Shown one piece after another: positions 1-6,459 of a DNA stretch of 10,363 bases (positions are counted from its first letter, which is position 1; every line of letters starts with the position of its first letter). The DNA comes from Pseudonocardiales bacterium. GTDB taxonomy: Bacteria; Actinomycetota; Actinomycetes; Mycobacteriales; Pseudonocardiaceae. The notes below the pieces were generated by a model that worked only from the letters and a program-made list of their open reading frames with translations, had not been told where the DNA came from and did no database searches. The DNA is taken from assembly GCA_025465385.1 (NCBI GenBank), contig JAODNG010000367.1, forward strand, positions 1 through 10,363, read 5' to 3'. Position numbers and translations under genes: made by a program.

Positions 1-689
1 ATGCCGAACATCGCGTAGCAGGCCATCAGCATCCCGAGGCGGAGCTGTCCCTCGGGCAAGTGCGGGATGAGCAGGGCGCCGTCGGCCGCGGAGACCATCG
101 GTGGCACGACGGGCATGAGCCAACCGCCGAAGGCGCTGCCGGGCTTGATCTCGTGGGTAGTCATCATCCGGAACGGAATCCAGACGGTGGTGAGCAACCC
201 GAGGACGGTGCCAGCCGTCCAGAGTGTCCAGTCGACGGTCAGCGCGGGAGTGAGGCCGATCCAGTCCTTGCCAAGCAGCAACGTCCCGCTGCCAACGGTC
301 ATCAGTGCCATCGGCGGTGCGCCCCAGAACTGCGCCATCACCGGATCGTCGGCATAGCCCTTCGCGGTCTCGCGGTGCCGGATCCATTGCACCGTCCATG
401 CCCCGCTGAGCGCGACGAGCATGAGTGCGGCGAAGGCCCAGACGATGGTGGCGGCGGTGCGGAAACCGGGGAACTGCACCGGCAGGATGGCGGCGGCATT
501 GGCGACGATGCCGGTGCCCATGATCGAGGCGAACCAGTTCGGGCCCAGGTTCGCGAACAGGTCAGACGGGTGCTCGAGGTCGCGCAACAGTCCGAGCCGT
601 AGAAATCCGCGGCCGGCGCGGTGGGGATCCGATCCGGCCGGGTCAGCGGAGGCTTCGGGAGGAGCATCTGCGTGCGTGACGACATCCAT
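1..689 (-). CDS. TDT-family (TehA/SLAC1-like) anion transporter, N-terminal part
   Basis: This partial minus-strand gene runs off the left edge; 229 codons are visible. After a disordered, Pro/Ala/Asp-rich N-terminus of about 40 residues comes the segment LFANLGPNWFASIMGTGIVA (about 44-63). It is typical of the tellurite-resistance/dicarboxylate transporter (TDT) family, which exports or conducts anions such as sulfite, malate or chloride. Hydrophobic segments follow at about 80-100, 122-140, 153-173 and 187-209, consistent with the first half of a 10-helix membrane protein. The gating-phenylalanine region of TehA would lie beyond the window. The ATG at 689 is the closest start giving a sensible N-terminus, but no clear Shine-Dalgarno precedes it, and the frame stays open upstream to another ATG at 839, so the start is tentative. 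It is transcribed divergently from the formate dehydrogenase operon. Transport of formate or a related anion is possible, but that is inference from position only. Family assignment is fairly sure; the substrate is unknown. Confidence 0.82.
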   Translation of the reverse strand, partial: MDVVTHADAPPEASADPAGSDPHRAGRGFLRLGLLRDLEHPSDLFANLGPNWFASIMGTGIVANAAAILPVQFPGFRTAATIVWAFAALMLVALSGAWTVQWIRHRETAKGYADDPVMAQFWGAPPMALMTVGSGTLLLGKDWIGLTPALTVDWTLWTAGTVLGLLTTVWIPFRMMTTHEIKPGSAFGGWLMPVVPPMVSAADGALLIPHLPEGQLRLGMLMACYAMFG

Positions 690-771
690 GGCCTTGAGAT
701 TGGCCTCGCGAGGGGCACCTGTCGTCAGGGCCAACGCCCCTCTGCGCTCCCGGCCGGCTGGACTCTTTGTA

Positions 772-866
772 TACCTGCCAGCTGCAACATGCCTTCGTGC
801 CGCGTAACTGCCGACGATACGGGGAACAGGGACGGGCATGGCCTCACTAATTGCAGCTAGCAGGCA
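772..866. repeat. Imperfect inverted repeat, 16-bp arms, candidate operator pair
   Basis: The arm TACCTGCCAGCTGCAA (772-787) and the arm TTGCAGCTAGCAGGCA (851-866) are reverse complements at 14 of 16 positions, separated by 63 bp. Each arm carries a short central palindrome (CAGCTG in the left, GCTAGC in the right). The loop is too long for a terminator, so two oppositely oriented binding sites for a regulator of the divergent genes are more likely than an RNA hairpin. No known regulator consensus was recognised. Confidence 0.4.
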
Positions 867-990
867 CAAGGCGTTGCGGCCAACGGCAAGCGCAGATGGG
901 CGCTGGCGTCGAAGCCAGAAGGAGCGCGCCAGGCCAGCCTCAAGGCATGATAGTGCCGTGCGTTGAGTGTTCTGGTTCGGCAGCCGGAAT

Positions 991-994
991 GGAG
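991..994 (+). promoter_or_regulatory. Ribosome binding site of fdhA
   Basis: GGAG lies six bases before the GTG at 1001 and decides this start. The resulting N-terminus, MGLRRLIQSWPVYRQL, also resembles the usual start of actinobacterial FDH catalytic subunits. Confidence 0.75.
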
Positions 995-1000
995 CTATAA

Positions 1001-4000
1001 GTGGGCTTACGCAGGCTTATCCAGTCCTGGCCGGTTTACCGGCAGTTAGCGGGTCCCGATCCGCTTGGTCGCGGCAAGGCTGTTGAGTCACCTTCGCACG
1101 TTTCGTTGACCGCGCGGACCGCCAGCGCCGATCGGGTCGCCCGCTCAGTGTGTCCGTACTGCGCCGTCGGCTGTGCGCAGCAGGTGTACGTAAAGGACGA
1201 GAAGGTCATTCAGATCGAGGGTGATCCGCACAGCCCAATTTCACGCGGGCGGTTGTGCCCGAAGGGCTCGGCCAGCAAGCAGCTGGTGACCGGCCCGCAC
1301 CGCGAGCAAAAGGTGCTCTACCGCGCGCCTTACGCCACCGAGTGGGCTGAGCTTGAACTCGACACTGCGATGGATATGGTCACCGATCGGGTGCTGGACG
1401 CGCGTCGCAAGGGCTGGCAGGACACCGAGGAGAACGGCAGTCCGCTGCGCAGGACGATGGGGTTGGCGAGCCTCGGCGGCGCCACCTTGGACAACGAAGA
1501 GAACTACCTGATTAAGAAGCTGTTCACCGCCCTGGGCGCGTTGCAGATCGAGAACCAGGCCCGCATTTGACACTCAGCCACGGTTCCCGGTCTGGGAGCC
1601 TCCTTCGGTCGCGGCGGGGCGACGGACTACCAGCAGGACCTCTGCAACTCTGACTGCATCGTCATCATGGGCTCCAACATGGCCGAGGCGCACCCGGTCG
1701 GATTTCAGTGGGTGATGGAAGCGAAGGCCAACGACGCCACCGTGATCCACATCGATCCCCGGTTCACCCGCACGAGTGCACTCTCGAACCTGCACGTGCC
1801 TCTACGTGGCGGGACTGACATTGCCTTCCTCGGCGGAGTGATCAATTACATCCTGTCCCACGAACTCGACTTCCGCGAGTACGTACTGCCCTACACCAAC
1901 GCGTCGTTCCTCGTCAGCGAGAACTACCAGGACACCGAGGATCTCGATGGCCTGTTCAGCGGCTACGACGAGGCAAAGGCGGCGTACGACCCGGCGACGT
2001 GGCTCTATGAGGGCACCTCCGGCTCCGCTTCTGCGGGCACCGACCACCACGGGGACGCCAAGGAAGCCTCGACCTCATACCAGCACGGTTCAGGCGGCCC
2101 GGTAGTCGAGGGCGCCACCGAGGGAATAGTGGTGGATCCCACGCTGCGGCACCCTCGCTGCGTCTACCAGATCCTCAAGCGCCACTTCGCCCGCTACACC
2201 CCGGAGATGGTGGAGGCGATCTGCGGCATCCCCAAGGAACGGTTCCTGCGGATATGCACGGCATGGACGTCGAACTCCGGGCGGGATCGCACCGCCGCGC
2301 TGGTCTACAGCGTGGGCTGGACACAGCACAGCGTCGGAGCGCAATTCATCCGCGCCGGCTCGATCATCCAGCTCCTGCTGGGCAATATCGGGCGGCCGGG
2401 GGGTGGGATCTTTGCCCTGCGCGGGCACGCCAGCATCCAGGGTTCGACCGACATCCCGACCCTGTTCAACCTGTTGCCCGGGTACCTGCCGATGCCTACG
2501 CCAGCGCACTCCAGCCTGGCCGCCTACATCGAGTCGATCCGCGGCGACAAGCAGAAGGGGTTCTGGCGCAATGCGGACACCTATGTGGTGTCCCTGCTCA
2601 AGGAGTACTGGGGGGACGCGGCAACCAAGGACAACGACTTCTGCTTCGGCTACCTGCCGCGGATCAATGGCGATCACGGCACCTACCGCACCGTCATGGA
2701 TATGGTCGATGGCAAGGTCTTCGGCTACTTCCTGCTCGGCCAGAACCCGGCGGTGGGGTCCGCGCACGGCAAGCTGCAGCGGCTGGGCATGGCCAACCTC
2801 GACTGGTTGGTGGTCCGGGACCTCACGATGATCGAGAGCGCCACCTTCTGGAAAGACGCACCGGAGATCGAGACCGGTGAGATCGTTCCGCAGCAATGCC
2901 GCACTGAAGTGTTCTTCTTCCCCGCGGCCGCTCACGTGGAAAAGGAAGGCACGTTCACCCAGACCCAGCGGATGTTGCAGTGGCGGGAGAAAGCCGTCGA
3001 GCCGGCCGGCGACCAGCGCTCGGAACTGTGGTTCTTTTATCACCTCGGACGGCGGATCAGGCAACGTCTTGCCGCCTCGGCCGACGAGAGGGATCGGCCG
3101 TTGCTGGACCTGGCGTGGGACTACGAGGTACACGCAGACGAACCGTCGGCCGAGGATGTATTGCGTCACATCAACGGTCACGACCTGACTACCGGCCAAG
3201 TGGTCAACGGCTACCTCGACTTGAAGGCGGACGGCACGACGTCGTGCGGCTGCTGGATCTACAGCGGTGTCTACGCAGACGGCGTCAACCAGGCGGCTCG
3301 CCGCAAGTCGCGCTTCGAGCAGGATCTGTACGCCGGGGAATGGGGCTGGGTCTGGCCGTTGAACCGGCGCGTTCTCTACAACCGGGCCTCGGCCGACGCC
3401 GACGGCAAGCCGTGGAGCGACCGCAAGGCACTGGTGTGGTGGGACGCCGAGCGCGGCGAGTGGACCGGCCACGACGTACCGGACTTCCCGAAGGACAAGC
3501 CACCGACCTACCTTCCGCCTCAAGGCGCGGTCGGACCGGACGCGCTGCATGGCGACGACCCGTTCATCATGCAGTCGGACGGCAAGGGTTGGCTCTTCGC
3601 GCCGACCGGGCTGGCCGATGGGCCGTTGCCGACGCACTATGAACCGCACGAGTCACCGGTGCGCAACCTGCTGTACGGGCAGCAGGGCAACCCGACTCGC
3701 AAGGTCTACGGCCGTTCGGACAATCCGTCCAACCCGTCGCCGCCGGAGCTGCACAGCGAGGTTTTCCCGTTTGTGTTCACTACCGCGCGCCTCACCGAGC
3801 ACCACACTGCGGGCGGGATGAGCCGGACGCTGCCGTACCTGTCGGAGTTGCAGCCGGAGCTGTTCGTCGAGGTCTCACCGGAGCTGGCGGCGCAGCGCGG
3901 GCTCCAGCACCTCGGCTGGGCGCATGTGATCACCAGTCGCGCGGCCGTCGAGGCGCGAGTGGTCGTCACCGACCGGATGGTACCGCTGCGCGTGCAGGAC

Positions 4001-4306
4001 CGGGTCGTGCACCAGATCTGGATGCCCTATCACTGGGGCTCGGTCGGCCTCGTGCAGGGCGATGTCGTGAACGACTTGTTCGGGGTGGTGGTCGACCCGA
4101 ATGTGTTCATCCAGGAGAGCAAGGTCGCCACCTGCGACATCCAGCCTGGCCGCCGGCCTCGCGGGCCAAAGCTGCTGTCCTACCTCGCCGATTATCGCCG
4201 GCGCGCTGAGATCACCATCGCGACGGGCACCCAGCTGGCAACGATGGGGCCGGCCGGGATCACGCATACCGAACCCGGCCGACAATCGACGGAGGATTCA
4301 CCATGA
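1001..4306 (+). CDS. fdhA: Formate dehydrogenase catalytic subunit, FdnG-type, selenocysteine-containing (UGA at 1568-1570)
   Basis: This is the molybdopterin oxidoreductase that oxidises formate to CO2. It reads as one 1101-residue protein if the in-frame UGA at codon 190 is selenocysteine. The flanking residues NQARI-U-HSATV match the FdnG/FdoG active site (NQARV-U-H), the frame continues on the far side of the UGA, and a SECIS hairpin follows it. Other family features are a [4Fe-4S] site at C51, C54, C58 and C86; GRLCPKGS (83-90); the cofactor-binding stretch MGSNMAEAHPVGF (223-235); LLLGNIGRPGGG; TTSCGCWIYSG near 745-755; and a C-terminal MGD-binding domain from about 920 to 1065. The GTG start has GGAG upstream. 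The N-terminus has an Arg pair but no hydrophobic core, so no Tat signal; E. coli FdnG has one. Relative to FdnG it has a longer Gly/Ser/His-rich insert (about 339-375) and a C-terminal tail of about 55 residues. Its stop overlaps the fdhB start (ATGA), implying coupled translation. Standard gene calling would split it into two ORFs. Confidence 0.95.
1568..1600 (+). promoter_or_regulatory. Selenocysteine UGA codon and bacterial SECIS element
   Basis: The UGA is at 1568-1570. The hairpin GGUUCCC-GGUCU-GGGAGCC (1582-1600) has a seven-pair stem (one G-U pair) closed by the loop GGUCU. The loop starts 19 bases after the UGA and the stem 12 bases after it. From memory, E. coli fdhF has the same GGUU stem start and GGUCU at the same distances; there SelB contacts the loop GU and a bulged U. 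In this hairpin the equivalent U (1585) can pair with A1597, so the bulge may be less pronounced. The hairpin also encodes conserved FDH residues (VPGLGA). It is expected to recruit SelB with Sec-tRNA to the UGA. Confidence 0.92.
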
Positions 4307-5340
4307 TCGGCGACCACAGTCTGTCTGGGCCGCTCGACGACGTGGCGGCCGACGCTGGTCACCTCGCTCCCCCACCGCGCGTCGGGTTCTTCACTGACAC
4401 GTCTGTCTGCATCGGCTGCAAGGCCTGCGAGGTGGCGTGCAAGGAGTGGAATCTGGTGCCTGAGGACGGGCTGAACCTGCTCGGGATGTCGTTTGACAAC
4501 ACCGGGATGCTCGGTGCCAACTCCTGGCGGCACGTGGCGTTCATCGAGCAGCAGGTTCCTCTGGGCAACCAGGACACCGGGCTGGCCGGGCTGCCGACCG
4601 GGCCGTCGGGCATCGAGCAGATGACCGACGCGATCTCCTCGACTCTGCGGCATGCGGAGCGCGGCGGCGGCGAGCTCGGAACCACGCCGCTGCACGTCGA
4701 TTCGGAGCCCCAGAGCCTCGGCATGCCCTCCTTCGACCGGCCCGGCGCGAGGACCGGAGCCGAGGATCGAACGGATTTCCGCTGGTTGATGGCCTCCGAT
4801 GTCTGCAAGCACTGCACGCACGCGGGATGCCTCGACGTCTGCCCCACCGGCGCGTTGCTTCGGACCGAGTTCGGCACGGTCGTGGTGCAGCAGGACATCT
4901 GCAACGGTTGCGGTTACTGCGTTTCCGGGTGTCCCTACGGCGTAATCGACCGCCGCCCCCACGACGGCAGAGCCCAGAAATGCACCCTCTGCTACGACCG
5001 GCTCCGCGACGGCCTGGAGCCGGCGTGCGCCAAGGCATGTCCGACAGATTCCATCCAGTTCGGCCCGCTGGAAGAGCTGCGCGCACACGCCGCCCAGCGG
5101 GTCGAACAGCTGCACGAGCTCGGTGTCACCGAAGCCCGGCTCTACGGCCACGATCCGAATGACGGCGTGGGCGGTAACGGCGCGTTTTTCCTCTTGCTCG
5201 ATGAGCCCGAGGTCTACGGCCTGCCCCCCGACCCGGTGGTACCGACTCGCGACCTGCCCGCGATGTGGAAGTACGCCGGGATAGCTGCATCGGCGTTCCT
5301 CGCCGCCGCGGTCGCGGCGTTTGCTGGAGGCGGTCACTGA
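4303..5340 (+). CDS. fdhB: Formate dehydrogenase iron-sulfur (beta) subunit, FdnH-like
   Basis: This 345-residue ferredoxin-like subunit should carry electrons from FdhA to the membrane subunit. Four cysteine groups are visible, enough for four [4Fe-4S] clusters in the FdnH pattern: C36/C39/C42/C46 (CIGCKACEVAC); C168/C171/C176/C180; C200/C203/C206/C210 (CNGCGYCVSGC); and C227/C230/C242/C246. A single hydrophobic helix near the C-terminus (about 324-341) matches the membrane anchor of FdnH/FdoH. No signal peptide is seen. Between the first and second cysteine groups lies a stretch (about 84-160) much longer than in E. coli FdnH, rich in Gly, Pro and Ser. The ATG at 4303 overlaps the fdhA stop (ATGA) and is preceded by GGAGGA at 4291-4296, so the start is well supported. 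The stop overlaps the next start by one base. Assignment is firm. Confidence 0.95.
   Translation: MIGDHSLSGPLDDVAADAGHLAPPPRVGFFTDTSVCIGCKACEVACKEWNLVPEDGLNLLGMSFDNTGMLGANSWRHVAFIEQQVPLGNQDTGLAGLPTGPSGIEQMTDAISSTLRHAERGGGELGTTPLHVDSEPQSLGMPSFDRPGARTGAEDRTDFRWLMASDVCKHCTHAGCLDVCPTGALLRTEFGTVVVQQDICNGCGYCVSGCPYGVIDRRPHDGRAQKCTLCYDRLRDGLEPACAKACPTDSIQFGPLEELRAHAAQRVEQLHELGVTEARLYGHDPNDGVGGNGAFFLLLDEPEVYGLPPDPVVPTRDLPAMWKYAGIAASAFLAAAVAAFAGGGH
5326..5330 (+). promoter_or_regulatory. Ribosome binding site of the nrfD-like gene
   Basis: GGAGG lies nine bases before ATG 5340, inside the end of fdhB. It favours this start over the in-frame ATG at 5265, which would put the first 25 codons inside fdhB. 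Confidence 0.7.
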
Positions 5341-6407
5341 TGAGCAATTCCGGCGTCAATTCGCCGCTTGCCGAGCCACCCGACGGCCCGGATGCACACG
5401 GCGCCGCCGCGCAAACGTTGGCCCGCGGTCAGCGGCGACGCGCACGCGGTCGCCGCGGCGACGACGGGAGCCGCGAGCAGTCCATGGTGCCGCGCGCCGA
5501 GTTCCGTTCTTACTACGGAAGGCCCGTGCTCAAGCCGCCGGTATGGGAGTGGAAGGTTCCCGCATACTTGTTCACGGGCGGCTTGTCCGCCGGTTCGGCC
5601 GTGCTGGCCGCAGGTGCCGACCTGACCAGCAGGCCGGCGCTGCGCCGAGCGGGCCGCATCAGTTCCCTGTTAACCCTGCTCGTCAGCGCGTACTTTCTGA
5701 TCGCCGACCTCGGGCGCCCCGAGCGATTTCACCACATGCTGCGGGTCGCCAAGCCCACCTCACCGATGAGCGTCGGCACGTGGATCCTCACCCTGTACGC
5801 ACCAGGCGTCGGCATTGCCGCCCTCAGCGAACTGCTTCCGGCCAAGGCGCGCCGAACCATACCGGGCAGGCTGCTGGACCGGCTCGCGCGACCAGCAGCA
5901 CTCGCATCGGCGGCCCTCGCGCCCGCGGTCGCCTCCTACACCGCCGTGCTGCTGTCCCAGACCGCCGCGCCCGCCTGGCACGAGGCACACCCGCAGCTGC
6001 CGTTCATCTTCACCGGCTCGGCCGCGGCGAGCGCGGGTGGACTGGCGATGGTGCTGACCCCGGTGGACGAGGCGGGTCCGGCGCGGATGTTCGCCTGCTA
6101 CGGCGGCGTCAGCGAACTCGTTGCCTCGAAGTTGATGGAGCAGCAGCTCGGTCTCTCCAGCGAGGCCTACACCACCGGCCGAGCGCACCAGCTACGGAAA
6201 TGGTCCCAGCGCCTGACCACAGCCGGGCTGATCGGTGCCACGCTCGCTGGCCGCCGCAGCCGTGCCATCGCCGGGGCCTCGGGCCTCGCCCTTCTGGCAG
6301 GCAGCGCGTTGCAGCGGTTCGGCGTCTTCGAGGCGGGCGTCGCCTCGACCAAAGACCCCAAGTACGTGGTCGTTCCGCAGCGCCAGCGCCTAGATCGATC
6401 GAGTTGA
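5340..6407 (+). CDS. nrfD: NrfD/PsrC-type membrane subunit of the formate dehydrogenase
   Basis: This 355-residue membrane protein follows fdhB with a TGATG junction (one-base overlap). It belongs to the NrfD/PsrC family, haem-free quinone-reactive subunits that replace the cytochrome b subunit (FdnI) in many FDH and polysulfide-reductase complexes. Visible signs are KPPVWEWKVPAYLFTGGLSAG (61-81 region), DLGRPERFHHMLRV (123-136) with SPMSVGTW (141-148), a Gly/Ala-rich helix near 219-240, and the closing ASTKDPKYVVVPQR (335-348). About seven hydrophobic segments can be counted (about 73-93, 107-123, 144-165, 188-207, 219-240, 292-303, 308-324). The first 50 residues are charged, Arg-rich and probably disordered in the cytosol. 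The likely role is to anchor FdhAB and pass electrons to menaquinone. Family is confident; quinone specificity is inferred. Confidence 0.9.
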   Translation: MSNSGVNSPLAEPPDGPDAHGAAAQTLARGQRRRARGRRGDDGSREQSMVPRAEFRSYYGRPVLKPPVWEWKVPAYLFTGGLSAGSAVLAAGADLTSRPALRRAGRISSLLTLLVSAYFLIADLGRPERFHHMLRVAKPTSPMSVGTWILTLYAPGVGIAALSELLPAKARRTIPGRLLDRLARPAALASAALAPAVASYTAVLLSQTAAPAWHEAHPQLPFIFTGSAAASAGGLAMVLTPVDEAGPARMFACYGGVSELVASKLMEQQLGLSSEAYTTGRAHQLRKWSQRLTTAGLIGATLAGRRSRAIAGASGLALLAGSALQRFGVFEAGVASTKDPKYVVVPQRQRLDRSS

Positions 6408-6413
6408 GATCCG

Positions 6414-6458
6414 ATGATTAGTCCCAGAGTTCCTGGCCATTTTCTCATTCGGGTCTGA
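6414..6458 (+). other. 14-codon mini-ORF in the nrfD-cydA gap (possible leader)
   Basis: An ATG seven bases after the nrfD stop opens a 14-codon frame, MISPRVPGHFLIRV, whose UGA (6456-6458) ends one base before the cydA GTG at 6460. The position would suit translational coupling into cydA, which has a weak ribosome binding site of its own. The upstream Shine-Dalgarno for the mini-ORF is also poor, and so short a frame can easily arise by chance. It does not resemble CydX. Confidence 0.2.
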
Positions 6459-6459
6459 C

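Larger units (their letters stand above)
690..1000. other. Divergent intergenic region upstream of fdhA
   Basis: This 311-bp stretch between the divergent transporter and fdhA has no ORF with coding character or recognisable product. It should carry the promoters of both genes. It contains an imperfect inverted repeat at 772-787/851-866, and a smaller 8-bp inverted match (788-795 with 942-949). I could not identify a convincing -35/-10 pair. TTGAGT at 963-968 is the best -35-like hexamer, but no good -10 follows at the right spacing. No tRNA, SelC-like RNA or riboswitch was recognised. Confidence 0.6.

Noticed and set aside
60..860. Several plus-strand open frames in the first 860 bases
   Set aside because: They lie opposite or beyond the minus-strand TDT transporter gene, and their translations have no membrane segments or known motifs.
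963..990. TTGAGT as a -35 box for the fdhA promoter
   Set aside because: No acceptable -10 hexamer follows at 16-18 bases, so a promoter cannot be supported by eye.
1001..1040. Arg-Arg at residues 4-5 of FdhA as a Tat signal
   Set aside because: The following residues (LIQSWPVYRQLAGPDP) lack the hydrophobic core and cleavage region of a Tat signal peptide.
1568..1570. A nonsense mutation making fdhA a pseudogene
   Set aside because: The frame is intact on both sides over 1101 codons, the UGA is exactly at the catalytic selenocysteine position and a SECIS hairpin follows.
2090..3649. A 519-codon open frame on the minus strand opposite fdhA
   Set aside because: It mirrors the codon phase of fdhA, has no recognisable domain and is rich in Arg, Val, Asp and His, as expected for antisense of GC-rich coding DNA.
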